Below, piece by piece: positions 6,673-13,984 of a stretch of 31,256 bases of DNA; within the stretch, counting starts at the first letter, position 1, and every line of letters starts with the position of its first letter. Origin of the DNA: a virus. The stretch spans positions 1 to 31,256 of the IMG/VR virus record IMGVR_UViG_3300047189_000038; one strand, written 5' to 3'. The notes under the pieces are model-generated. The model was not told the origin of the DNA and ran no database searches. It saw only the letters and a list, made by a program, of their open reading frames with translations. The translations under genes and the position numbers were made by a program.

Positions 6673-9207
6673 ATGGCAACAGTTTTCAAGGATTCCTTTT
6701 CTGAGGAAGTATGGAGTACGACCTATAAGGACTTCACTGATACGACAGTAGACGATACAATGATGCGAGTTGCAAAATTTGTTGCAAGCGCCGAGCCAGA
6801 GGAAAAACAAGCAGAATGGACTAAGAAGTTTTTTGATCTTCTTTCTGATTTCAAAGTAACTGCTGGTGGTCGTATCTACGCAAATGCTGGAACAGAGTAC
6901 GGTGGAACGACGCTAATGAATTGCTTCGTTTCACCACGTCCAAAGGAAAAGGTAGATTCGCTACCTGGTATTCTTCAGGATATTCTTAATCAAACACAGA
7001 CACTCAAGAGTGAAGGTGGATGGGGACAGAACTTCTCATTCATTCGCCCTCGTGGTGCATTCATTCGAGGTATTGGTGTTGAGACGCCTGGTGCAGTTAA
7101 GTACATGGAAGTGTACGATAAGACCTCAGATGTTATCACAGCAGGCTCTGGTCGTAAATCTTCAAGTGCAAAAGCAAAGGGAAAGATTCGTAAGGGAGCT
7201 ATGATGGGTGTGATGGATGTATGGCATCCAGACATCATTGAGTTCATTACTGCCAAGCAACAGCCTGGCCGTCTAACAAAGTTCAATGTCTCTGTCAATT
7301 GTATTGATGAATTCATGACTCGAGTTCTTCGCGTGATTGAAATGCGAGCAGCGGGTAAGTCTGAAGAAGAGATTAAAGAAATCGACAAGTGGGATCTCCG
7401 CTATCCTGATACAAACGTACCTGATTACGACAAGGTGTGGCAGGGTGATATTGTCAAGTGGGAGAATGCTGGATATCCTGTAACTGTCTTCCGTACAGTG
7501 TCAGCTACGTGGTTGTGGAATCTAATTATGGAATCAACATACAACCGCGCCGAGCCAGGTGTGTTGTTCCTTGATCGTGCAAACTATTTTGGTCCATTGA
7601 ACTATCTCGAAACAATCTACGCGACGAATCCTTGCGGTGAACAAACACTTGCTCCAGGCGGCGTATGTAATCTTGGCTCGTTGAACTTAACACAGTTTGT
7701 CAACAAAGATAGAACAGGATTCGACCTCGACGCAATCAAGAAGTACACACGTTACTTGAATCGCTTCTTGGACAACATCAATTCACTGTCGAACGCTCCA
7801 CTCCCAGAGTATATTGAGTCGATGCGAACAAAGCGTCGCATTGGTATTGGTATTCTAGGATGGGGGTCAGCATTATTCATGCTCAAGGTTCGTTTCGGAA
7901 GTGAGAAAGCTGCGCAACTTCGTGATGAAATAATGTCGACAATCGCACGCGAATCGTACATGTCATCAATCGATTTGGCTGAAGAAAAGGGTATGTTCTC
8001 GGTCTGCATTCCTGAGAAGCACGCCAAGGGTCCCTTCGTCAATAGCCTCAACCTTCCAAAGAAGTATATGGACAAGCTGAGGACGATTGGTATCCGCAAC
8101 TCCAGCCTTTTATCCGTGCAGCCCACTGGCAATACTTCGATTTTTGCCAACGTAGTTTCTGGAGGCCTTGAACCTATTTTTATGCCCGAATACGTCCGTA
8201 CGGTTATTGTTGGAACAATGCCAACAGAACTTGAAGGAAAGTGCCCAAGATGGTACGAAGGCGAGTGGTACGAAACAGAGGTTTTCAAACTTGCAAAGGA
8301 AGGTGACGAGGAGATTTTGAAGGGCCAGTTCAATGGGATAACGTATAAGATCGACAAGAACCGTGGATTGACTAAAGAAGTCCTCTGTCAAGACTATGGT
8401 GTTCACTATTTGGCTGAACGCGGTGAGTGGGATCCAAAGGCTGACTGGGCAGTAACAACATTGAATCTCAATGTTGAAGATCATGTTAGTGACTTGAAGG
8501 GCTTTGCTCGTTGGGTTGACTCAGCAATGTCGAAGACAGTTAACGTTCCACACAACTATCCGTTTGAGAAGTTCAAGGACATCTACCTCGACGCTTACAA
8601 GTCAGGATATGTTAAGGGTGTCACAACTTATCGTTCTGGTACAATGACAACAGTGCTTGCCGCAAAAGATGCAAGCGAAGAAGAAATCATCAAGGAAGAC
8701 GTACAACTTCCTGAATCGGCTCCATCAACAATGAAGACGTTGAAGGCTGAAGGCAAGAAGTGGTACTTGTCTGTTGTCTATCACGAGAACGACAAGCGTC
8801 CATTTGCGTTGTTCGTACAAACAAACGCATACGAAAAGAACGTTGTTGCTGAAGAAGCAGTTGAAGTTCTTATTGCTCTCGCTCGTAAGAAGAAGATTCC
8901 AAAGCGTCACATCGATGGCGTATTGATGAAGATCGAAAAGGACAATAACGTCAACAAGACAGCACGCTTGCTTTCGTTCTTATTGCGTCATGGTGTTCTA
9001 ATCAAGAACATTGTCGCAGCACTAGACAAGGTACAGACCGCTTATGTTGGTACGTTCGTATTCGCTGTCAAGAAGTTCTTGTCGACGTATGTCAAGGACG
9101 GCGAGCCAGTTGAAGACGCGAAGTGCAGCAACTGCGGATCAACTACGATTGTTTTCCAAGAAGGATGTTCGGTTTGCAAAAGTTGCGGGTCAAGCAAGTG
9201 TGGGTAA
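6673..9207 (+). CDS. nrdJ: Adenosylcobalamin-dependent (class II) ribonucleoside reductase
   Basis: 844 residues. The enzyme reduces ribonucleotides to deoxyribonucleotides for phage DNA synthesis, using a B12-derived radical and no oxygen. Diagnostic residues are Cys84 (TLMNCFV) and Cys332 (GGVCNLGS) as the reducing pair, and the active-site loop NPCGEQ with Cys321 and Glu323. The C terminus has a zinc-ribbon-like cluster (CSNCGST, GCSVCKSCGSSKCG), typical of class II NrdJ and including the likely redox-relay cysteines. There is no NrdB-type partner or NrdG activase nearby, consistent with class II. AAGG precedes the ATG by eight bases. The stop is directly abutted by the convergent homing endonuclease gene. 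T4 itself uses class I and III enzymes, so this is a lineage-specific replacement that makes infection depend on host cobalamin. Confidence 0.93.
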   Translation: MATVFKDSFSEEVWSTTYKDFTDTTVDDTMMRVAKFVASAEPEEKQAEWTKKFFDLLSDFKVTAGGRIYANAGTEYGGTTLMNCFVSPRPKEKVDSLPGILQDILNQTQTLKSEGGWGQNFSFIRPRGAFIRGIGVETPGAVKYMEVYDKTSDVITAGSGRKSSSAKAKGKIRKGAMMGVMDVWHPDIIEFITAKQQPGRLTKFNVSVNCIDEFMTRVLRVIEMRAAGKSEEEIKEIDKWDLRYPDTNVPDYDKVWQGDIVKWENAGYPVTVFRTVSATWLWNLIMESTYNRAEPGVLFLDRANYFGPLNYLETIYATNPCGEQTLAPGGVCNLGSLNLTQFVNKDRTGFDLDAIKKYTRYLNRFLDNINSLSNAPLPEYIESMRTKRRIGIGILGWGSALFMLKVRFGSEKAAQLRDEIMSTIARESYMSSIDLAEEKGMFSVCIPEKHAKGPFVNSLNLPKKYMDKLRTIGIRNSSLLSVQPTGNTSIFANVVSGGLEPIFMPEYVRTVIVGTMPTELEGKCPRWYEGEWYETEVFKLAKEGDEEILKGQFNGITYKIDKNRGLTKEVLCQDYGVHYLAERGEWDPKADWAVTTLNLNVEDHVSDLKGFARWVDSAMSKTVNVPHNYPFEKFKDIYLDAYKSGYVKGVTTYRSGTMTTVLAAKDASEEEIIKEDVQLPESAPSTMKTLKAEGKKWYLSVVYHENDKRPFALFVQTNAYEKNVVAEEAVEVLIALARKKKIPKRHIDGVLMKIEKDNNVNKTARLLSFLLRHGVLIKNIVAALDKVQTAYVGTFVFAVKKFLSTYVKDGEPVEDAKCSNCGSTTIVFQEGCSVCKSCGSSKCG

Positions 9208-9969
9208 TTATTCTCGCTCCCAACGATATCCTTTGCAGGTAGGCAATAACCCCTTCAAACACTTGTCGATGCCTGACCGATTAACATTCAGAGTTTTAGC
9301 AGCGTGTGAAATGCTGCTAAATTTCCGAACAACTTTGTCAGTATTTGGGTTTATTTGCCGCACGCCCGTCAGTCCTTTTCTTGGTCTAGGCTCATAGGTT
9401 TCATTGAAGCTGAAGTAATATCCTCCTGCGCTTCTGTTGTACTTGTACCCAAGGCAGCATTTGGATATGTTGGCTCTGTGAACGCCTAGCGCTTTTTCTG
9501 CTTCTACTGTGTTTACGTAGTTTCCAATGTTCTTGCCACTGCTGTTGAACACGTATATTCTTTTTGAGTTGACTGCATTCAATCCTCGGCGATTCATTCG
9601 TGGTCCAGTGCCCTTGCCTTTTCGTTCCTGCTTCCATTTTCGACGAAGCGCTGCTGTGTGCTTATACCCATAACAGCCCTCTCCTCCATCCGTCATGTTG
9701 AGTCCGTTGCCTTCAGGATACCTACGGATATTGGTTTTTTGAGTTGCGATCAGTTCTATTTCGTGTGCCTTGGCCTCCTCCTCAGTAGCACATTCTTGCA
9801 ACAACTCTATCGTGTGTTCACCCTTTCCATACTTTCGAAGACTTCGAGATATTAGGGTGTTTCGAGGTTCGCTATGGTGACCACACAATCTTGTGCCCAG
9901 CGTGCCGCTGGTATATCCAAAGTAAATTTTGCCAGTAATTCTGCAGGAAATCTTGTAGGTTTTATACAT
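9208..9969 (-). CDS. GIY-YIG homing endonuclease, free-standing
   Basis: 253 residues from the ATG at 9967-9969, chosen because GGAG lies six bases upstream. The N-terminal GIY-YIG nuclease domain is clear: TYKISCRITGKIYFGYTS, then the catalytic-Arg region GTRLCGHH. A linker with the NMTDGGEG motif (about residue 92) is typical of phage Seg-type enzymes. The C-terminal half carries NUMOD1/IENR-like DNA-binding repeats (IYVFNSSGKNIGNYVNTVEAEKALGVH and a second FSSISHAAKTLNVNRSGIDKCLKG). Its stop codon touches the RNR stop codon. Such genes cut rival phage genomes at a nearby site and spread by repair; the RNR gene end is the natural candidate target. A late-type box lies upstream at 10006-10013. 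Confidence 0.88.
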   Translation of the reverse strand: MYKTYKISCRITGKIYFGYTSGTLGTRLCGHHSEPRNTLISRSLRKYGKGEHTIELLQECATEEEAKAHEIELIATQKTNIRRYPEGNGLNMTDGGEGCYGYKHTAALRRKWKQERKGKGTGPRMNRRGLNAVNSKRIYVFNSSGKNIGNYVNTVEAEKALGVHRANISKCCLGYKYNRSAGGYYFSFNETYEPRPRKGLTGVRQINPNTDKVVRKFSSISHAAKTLNVNRSGIDKCLKGLLPTCKGYRWERE

Positions 9970-9980
9970 GGTGCGCTCCA

Positions 9981-10051
9981 GATGTAGTGTATGTAACATC
10001 TGTGGTATTTATCAAATCTTCACGGAGGTGTAGTGTCTGTAACATTAGTGG
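9981..10051 (+). repeat. Imperfect direct repeat upstream of the GIY-YIG gene
   Basis: Copy 1 at 9981-10005 and copy 2 at 10027-10051 share the core TGTAGTGT-x-TGTAACAT and the end GTGG, about 21 of 25 positions. Copy 1 also has internal dyad symmetry (AGATGT / ACATCT). This could be a binding site for a regulator or a relic of the endonuclease gene's insertion. Confidence 0.5.
10006..10013 (-). promoter_or_regulatory. Late-type promoter box GATAAATA (minus)
   Basis: One mismatch from the T4 late consensus TATAAATA, about 37 bases upstream of the GIY-YIG start at 9969. The identical GATAAATA box occurs before clpP at 21222-21229. Confidence 0.5.
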
Positions 10052-10140
10052 CAAATGAACCCATTAAACCGCATACCCTGCATCAAGTTGAGTATACATA
10101 AGGTTGCCAGTAAAGGAAAAGTTAGGGACAATAGTCCCTA

Positions 10141-10171
10141 ATAAAAGAAAGGCGCCTCTCGACAAGGCGCC
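10141..10171 (-). terminator. Rho-independent terminator (minus)
   Basis: A 7-bp GC-rich stem (GGCGCCT / AGGCGCC) around a 7-base loop. On the minus strand it is followed by TTTCTTTTAT. It would end minus-strand transcripts coming from 10978 and isolate the tRNA region from the homing endonuclease gene. Confidence 0.7.
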
Positions 10172-10176
10172 GTGAG

Positions 10177-10318
10177 CATCGATAACAATTAGAACATTTT
10201 GCTCACATGGCGTAATTGGTAAACGCGACGTACTTGCAATACGTTGGTATATTGGTCCCTAGACCTCTGCCGTGATGGGTTCGAGTCCCTCTGTGAGCAC
10301 CATTTTTTGTTATCGATG
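10177..10318. repeat. Perfect 12-bp inverted repeat flanking the tRNA gene
   Basis: CATCGATAACAA (10177-10188) and TTGTTATCGATG (10307-10318) are exact complements on either side of the tRNA gene. In the precursor RNA they would pair and extend the acceptor stem after a small internal loop. GTGAGCA (10172-10178) can also pair with TGCTCAC (10200-10206), competing with the tRNA's own acceptor stem. Confidence 0.75.
10201..10302 (+). tRNA. tRNA, type II body with apparent UGC anticodon
   Basis: The acceptor stem GCTCACA / TGTGAGC is perfect, with discriminator A and an encoded CCA (10300-10302). The D arm is GCG..CGC with AATTGGTAAA in the loop. The anticodon stem ACGTA / TACGT (10228-10244) encloses CTTGCAA, so positions 34-36 read UGC (10235-10237), an Ala anticodon. 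A very long variable arm (about 29 nt, with GGTC-CCTA-GACC) is of Leu/Ser type. The T loop is TTCGAGT, but the T stem only pairs if T10276 is bulged. The AlaRS identity pair G3-U70 is absent (T3-A70), so charging with Ala is doubtful. The body resembles tRNA-Leu. A T-run follows the gene. Confidence 0.8.
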
Positions 10319-10335
10319 TAAAGTATCAGACATTT

Positions 10336-10363
10336 CACCTCCTAGTTCAACTAGGACCAGGTG
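10336..10363 (+). other. Bulged hairpin downstream of the tRNA
   Basis: CACCT-CCTAG / CTAGG-acc-AGGTG with loop TTCAA. There is no U-tract on either strand, so it may be a processing or protection element rather than a terminator. A second hairpin (GATATTTA / TAAATATC, 10384-10408 region) follows before the next gene's end. Confidence 0.4.
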
Positions 10364-10414
10364 TTAGTCAAGAGATATTTATGATATTTACCCCTCGGCT
10401 AAATATCCAGAAAT

Positions 10415-10978
10415 CTAAGGGTTTGGTAATTGGGTTAGGGTTGATTCTAACTTCTCGTTGAGAACTTGCACGTCCTTGTAGGCTTCCCACATACGGAAGC
10501 TTGCAAGGCGTGCTAATTCGATTGCGTGCTCTGTGACGATTTTGTCAGCCTTGCGATTTGGCTTGGCACGCTTAATGCATTTGACAAACCCACTGTCTGT
10601 AATCAACAGAACCCCCGAGATTGGTTGGACGTGTTCGAGAAGGTCGTCCTTCCAGATTGATTCAGGAAGGGCATAGTAATGCTTCCAAATCTTTACTGGA
10701 TACTCTCGTGGTTGTGGTTCAGGTTTGACGTAAGTCTTCGTTACGGGATCGTATCGACCCCAGCTACGCTTCCACCACTTGTCTTTGTCCTTGTCGAGTT
10801 TTAAATCGGCTCGACTGATCTTGACTTCAACGTCGACAAGGTACAAGTCTTTGGTACAGACCAATAGGTCGGTTTCGTGACCAGTCCAAACAGTATTGGG
10901 GAGAACACACAGGTCGTTGTTGAACACCTTGCGTGCTAAGACTCCACAAATTGTACCCTCAGTCCATTTTTTCTTCAT
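10415..10978 (-). CDS. MmcB-like PD-(D/E)XK nuclease-fold protein
   Basis: 187 residues. The core HETDLLV (Asp37) followed by YLVDVEVKISRADLKLD (Glu51-x-Lys53) fits a PD-(D/E)XK nuclease active site. The order of later elements, KHYYALPESIW and GVLLITDSG, resembles the alphaproteobacterial MmcB/DUF6319-type DNA-repair family, in which a similar D...ExK...YFAVP...GL pattern is found. The insert WWKRSWGRYDPVTKTYVKPEP between Lys53 and the YYALP strand is extra. The likely role is DNA repair or processing. The start codon lies inside a small hairpin (CATCCG / CGGATG), with no good SD. Confidence 0.5.
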   Translation of the reverse strand: MKKKWTEGTICGVLARKVFNNDLCVLPNTVWTGHETDLLVCTKDLYLVDVEVKISRADLKLDKDKDKWWKRSWGRYDPVTKTYVKPEPQPREYPVKIWKHYYALPESIWKDDLLEHVQPISGVLLITDSGFVKCIKRAKPNRKADKIVTEHAIELARLASFRMWEAYKDVQVLNEKLESTLTQLPNP

Positions 10979-11006
10979 CCGATATTTACGGATGAAACCT
11001 GAGGGG

Positions 11007-11405
11007 TTATTTCAATAGTGCTGGGGTCGTTGCTACCTGTGTGCCAAGCGTAAGTGTGAACTTGTTGCTGGCGAGCAGTTTGTTTGAATCAACTGCGCTG
11101 TACTTCGATGGGTCAAGCGACAACGTGATGTGAAAGCGCTTGCCATCAGGACGTTCAGCCTTACCATCAACAGTGCAGACGAGAGCCTCGAGGCCGTCAC
11201 CGGAATCAGCATAGCCAATTACCTTGACGCGTGCTGGCGGTGGTACTTCTGTATCGGCAGGAACGCCGAACTGAACAGTGACGTGGTGTGCAATCACCTT
11301 AGGATACTTTGGTGGGAACTTTGCAAGCAGTGATGTGCGTGCGCTGTCGTCAAGAACGTATGCGGTATAGTTATTTGTATTCATTTTTATCTCGTTAATT
11401 TTCAT
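11007..11405 (-). CDS. 2H phosphoesterase-like protein (LigT/2'-5' RNA ligase fold)
   Basis: Two HxT motifs define the 2H superfamily: HHVTVQF (His41, Thr43 from the first Met) and FHITLSL (His92, Thr94). Members open or join 2',3'-cyclic or 2'-5' phosphodiester bonds in RNA or cyclic oligonucleotides. The first ATG overlaps the upstream stop in an ATGA (11402-11405), implying translational coupling. A second ATG at 11384 (MNTNNYTAYVLDD) is also plausible. The protein is short for the family. Candidate substrates are RNA ends or defence signalling nucleotides; the sequence does not decide. Confidence 0.6.
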   Translation of the reverse strand: MKINEIKMNTNNYTAYVLDDSARTSLLAKFPPKYPKVIAHHVTVQFGVPADTEVPPPARVKVIGYADSGDGLEALVCTVDGKAERPDGKRFHITLSLDPSKYSAVDSNKLLASNKFTLTLGTQVATTPALLK

Positions 11406-11950
11406 AGGCCCAAATCTTTAAGCTGTCGAATCGTGTTAACAGCACTCGTGTGAAGGATTCCGATTCCACCTGCTGCTACCCAAGGTGTAATTGCCTTCAT
11501 TTGATCGTCAATCAAAATCCTTGTCTGGTCTGCAAACTGTCCTTTCTGCGCTGCAGTCTGCACTACATTAACGCGGACGTTTGAACCGAACTGTTCTGTT
11601 ACCCAACCACGCTTTTGTTCCGCTGCATGATAGTGTGGCTGTCCACCTGCTGTCAAAATCTGTGGATGGTGTGGCTTTAGATAGTTCCAAAGGACATGAG
11701 CATCTGGCATCAACTCAAGGTCTGCCCAAACAATGTAACCATGTTTCTTCTGGTACTCTGCAAGAGTCTTCCAAATTAGGTCTCGGTGCTTCTTATCAGT
11801 GCCCATCTTCTGCAATTCATCGTAGCTGAATTCAGGATGATGCATTTCACGCATGATCGTTACAGCTTGTTTAGCAAAGTCGGCAAGAACACCATCGAGA
11901 TCAACGTAGATTGTGTATTGGTGTTCTTCAGTATTCGGTTTATTCGTCAT
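11402..11950 (-). CDS. HAD-family 5'(3')-deoxyribonucleotidase-like phosphatase
   Basis: Counted from the ATG at 11948-11950, the DLDGVLADF motif (Asp17 nucleophile, Asp19 acid/base) is HAD motif I. ILTAGG gives the motif II Ser/Thr, and LIDDQ followed by WVAAGGIGILH gives motif IV. The DxDGVLADF signature and ~180-residue length match the 5'-nucleotidase C (NT5C) group, which dephosphorylates deoxynucleoside monophosphates. In a phage encoding RNR, ThyA and DHFR this fits control of nucleotide pools. An ATG at 11983 is the alternative start, but GAGG directly abuts it. The gene overlaps its upstream neighbour by 11 bases and its downstream neighbour by 4, so it is part of a coupled operon. 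Confidence 0.75.
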   Translation of the reverse strand: MTNKPNTEEHQYTIYVDLDGVLADFAKQAVTIMREMHHPEFSYDELQKMGTDKKHRDLIWKTLAEYQKKHGYIVWADLELMPDAHVLWNYLKPHHPQILTAGGQPHYHAAEQKRGWVTEQFGSNVRVNVVQTAAQKGQFADQTRILIDDQMKAITPWVAAGGIGILHTSAVNTIRQLKDLGL

Positions 11951-12188
11951 CACTCCATTTTCCTGTTTCGTAATCGTCTTCATCCTCGTCGCTCATCTCT
12001 TGTGCAACAACAAACGCTGCCCACTCATTCAAGTTCTTGAATGCTTGTTCATACGCTGTGTCAAAAACAGTCCTATCGGAATTCAATTCAATCCCGTGAA
12101 TCTCCAAGGCCTGTTCTGGTGTTAATCTACGAATCTCTGCTACCAAATGTGCGACTTCGCTCGATGCGTTATGTCTACCGTGACTCAT
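11940..12188 (-). CDS. Hypothetical small protein with acidic tail, 82 aa
   Basis: Unrecognised. The first two thirds look helical (EVAHLVAEIRRLTPEQALEI, AYEQAFKNLNEWAAFVVA). The last 18 residues are nearly all acidic (MSDEDEDDYETGKWSDDE). There are no membrane segments. It overlaps the HAD gene start by 11 bases, so the two are probably co-translated. Confidence 0.55.
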   Translation of the reverse strand: MSHGRHNASSEVAHLVAEIRRLTPEQALEIHGIELNSDRTVFDTAYEQAFKNLNEWAAFVVAQEMSDEDEDDYETGKWSDDE

Positions 12189-12213
12189 GGGAGTATTTGA
12201 CCTTTACCTCTTA

Positions 12214-12411
12214 TTACATGTGAAAAGCAATAATCATGGAAAAAACAAACGCAAGAATTGCATTCATTACTGCCAACCCGATTGCTAGCTTGCGAACGCC
12301 AGCAACTCTGCTAATAGTCATAGCAGCTTGACTTTGAATTTCGCCACGTAAGCTAGTTTCAACAGCTTTTACGGTTTCCAAATTAACAATTTCATCGCTC
12401 ATCGATTTCAT
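12214..12411 (-). CDS. Small single-pass membrane protein, 65 aa
   Basis: The N-terminal ~38 residues are polar and helical; residues ~40-63 form one hydrophobic segment (KLAIGLAVMNAILAFVFSMI). AGGAAG lies about six bases before the ATG, and an exact late-promoter box TATAAATA (12433-12440) lies 22 bases upstream. A late-expressed, single-span membrane protein is a candidate lysis or envelope-modifying factor (inference only). It has the same polar-helix plus C-terminal span design as the late protein at 25226. Confidence 0.6.
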   Translation of the reverse strand: MKSMSDEIVNLETVKAVETSLRGEIQSQAAMTISRVAGVRKLAIGLAVMNAILAFVFSMIIAFHM

Positions 12412-12432
12412 GGTTCTTCCTTCTTTACAACC

Positions 12433-12440
12433 TATTTATA
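12433..12440 (-). promoter_or_regulatory. T4-type late promoter TATAAATA (minus)
   Basis: Exact match to the T4 late consensus on the minus strand, placed directly after the topoisomerase A stop and 22 bases before the 65-aa membrane protein. It would give the downstream genes late expression independent of the topoisomerase operon. Confidence 0.7.
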
Positions 12441-13748
12441 TCAGTACTTCGAAGCAATTTCTTTGAGCTCTTCAACGTACACCTTACGACGTTCGTCTTC
12501 GCTCTTCAACAGCTGTTTATACCGCTTCATCTTTTCCTCAGCCTCTGTGAGTTTTTCATCAACCTTTTCCTTTTCTTCCTCCGTAAATCGGTAGATTGGA
12601 AGGTCGGCGATATAGTCGATGTAAACAATACCCAAATTCGTTAGAATCTCTTTCAACTCACTTCTTGACTTGACCTGGCGTGCAGTTCCACCAACATTCT
12701 TCTTGATTGCCAATAGGACATCAAGGTAACGTTGGATCTCTTCGCTCAACAACTTAGCCAATCGTTCGTAGCGAACCTTGTACCAAGCTAGACGCCAATT
12801 ACAGAACTTCTCAATCATATCCGAGTACGTGGCTGCCCAAACTCGCTTTCCATCGAAGTCGATGACGTTCAAGTTCTCTGAGACAGTAGTGACAAGACCA
12901 AGATATGCCATTACCGCATCATCGTCCATTGACGATATCGTTCCCTTCTTGAACTGGATCAGAATGTCGTACTTGTCCTGTGAATTGTCTGTGTGGTCGA
13001 GGACAATTGGATCTTCGACTTCTTCAAACTTCATCAGGTTTGAAATGAACTTCTGATGTGTCAAACCATACGGAAGATTTGTCACACGAACCTGTGTAGC
13101 ATTCTCGCGAGTAATCTCACCAACGAACACCCACTTGTTACCATCAGACTGGACAGCCTTCTGGTTGGTTGGTTCGAATGTTGGCTTTGGAGTTTTGAAT
13201 CCCTTGCCCATCAAGTAAGCAATCTGTGTATGAACAATGTCTTGCAAGCTCCGTGGTAGGATATCGCTTGCAAAACCAACAGCAATGCCTTCTTGTGGGT
13301 TCAGGAGAACAATTGGTATCAACGGCAAGAAGTGTTTTGGCTCCACCAACGTACCATCATAGTTTTCCATCATTGGAACAATCTCAATATCACGAAGGAC
13401 TACATCCTCAGCAAACTTTGAAATCGTCGCGGATGTGTAACGAGCAGCACCATACGCTGTTGGATTGAGCAGGGTACCGAACGCGCCATCCCCTTTAATC
13501 AGCGGGATGTTGTTTCCATACGGAGCTGCCAATGTATTGACGGCACCTTCTGGAGAAGCGTGTGGATGTAATGGCATGCACTCACCTGCAAGTGTAGCGC
13601 TCTTACGCTTCTTGCCATCTCGAGCAACCCACAACACACGACGTGCGGCTGCCTTAAGGCCATCAGCAGCGTGAGGAATCGCACGGCTCTGAAGAACATA
13701 GAGTGAATAGTCCCTACGTTGTTCGTTAATATACTCACTTGATTTCAT
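12441..13748 (-). CDS. 52: DNA topoisomerase II medium subunit (T4 gp52-like, GyrA/ParC family)
   Basis: 435 residues, close to the ~440 of T4 gp52 and lacking the C-terminal beta-pinwheel of GyrA. The N terminus SLYVLQSRAIPHAADGLKAAARRVLW is the GyrA/ParC breakage-reunion domain (RAIP...DGLK..QRR pattern). The catalytic Tyr104 sits in AARYTSA. NPQEGIAVGFASDILP is the conserved IleValGlu-G-hinge region. A charged coiled coil near the C terminus (residues ~390-425) fits the tower/gate region. With the ATPase subunit at 15456 it forms the enzyme that relieves supercoils during phage replication. Its start overlaps the zinc-ribbon gene stop by four bases (ATGA). Confidence 0.93.
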   Translation of the reverse strand: MKSSEYINEQRRDYSLYVLQSRAIPHAADGLKAAARRVLWVARDGKKRKSATLAGECMPLHPHASPEGAVNTLAAPYGNNIPLIKGDGAFGTLLNPTAYGAARYTSATISKFAEDVVLRDIEIVPMMENYDGTLVEPKHFLPLIPIVLLNPQEGIAVGFASDILPRSLQDIVHTQIAYLMGKGFKTPKPTFEPTNQKAVQSDGNKWVFVGEITRENATQVRVTNLPYGLTHQKFISNLMKFEEVEDPIVLDHTDNSQDKYDILIQFKKGTISSMDDDAVMAYLGLVTTVSENLNVIDFDGKRVWAATYSDMIEKFCNWRLAWYKVRYERLAKLLSEEIQRYLDVLLAIKKNVGGTARQVKSRSELKEILTNLGIVYIDYIADLPIYRFTEEEKEKVDEKLTEAEEKMKRYKQLLKSEDERRKVYVEELKEIASKY

Positions 13749-13936
13749 CTATAATTCTCTATGTGTCCACATTCGCGGCAACGGTCGCCGTAATGGCAAG
13801 CCAAGTCGACGAAAGGAATCCCGGGAACAGGACGTGCTGGTACGAGAACGCTCGGATCCACCCTGCCACCACATTTGGTGCAAGTGGGAATAACAAGCTC
13901 GCTACGCTTATGAATTTTAGGTTCCGACATGATCAT
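13745..13936 (-). CDS. Small zinc-ribbon-like protein, 63 aa
   Basis: Two paired cysteine motifs, CTKCGG (near residue 19) and CRECGH (near residue 53), with a further Cys-His, predict one zinc-binding fold. ATG at 13930 (MSEPKIHK) is an alternative start with a weak GGA upstream. The stop overlaps the topoisomerase A start, so the two are translationally coupled. The function is unknown. Similar small ribbons often bind nucleic acid or a polymerase subunit, but nothing here decides that. Confidence 0.55.
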   Translation of the reverse strand: MIMSEPKIHKRSELVIPTCTKCGGRVDPSVLVPARPVPGIPFVDLACHYGDRCRECGHIENYR

Positions 13937-13984
13937 CCATTATTAGGGTTATATTAATGTACACGAATGAGACATAAATAGTAC

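Noticed and set aside
7752-8484. Minus-strand reading frames opposite the RNR gene
   Set aside because: Antisense shadows of a well-conserved enzyme; no domain or SD.
10376-10383. CATAAATA on the minus strand as a late promoter
   Set aside because: No minus-strand gene follows before the terminator at 10141-10171.
13973-13980. CATAAATA as late promoter of the GIY-YIG gene at 13985
   Set aside because: The box ends four bases before the ATG, so transcription would begin at or inside the start codon; no later in-frame Met would keep the nuclease domain.
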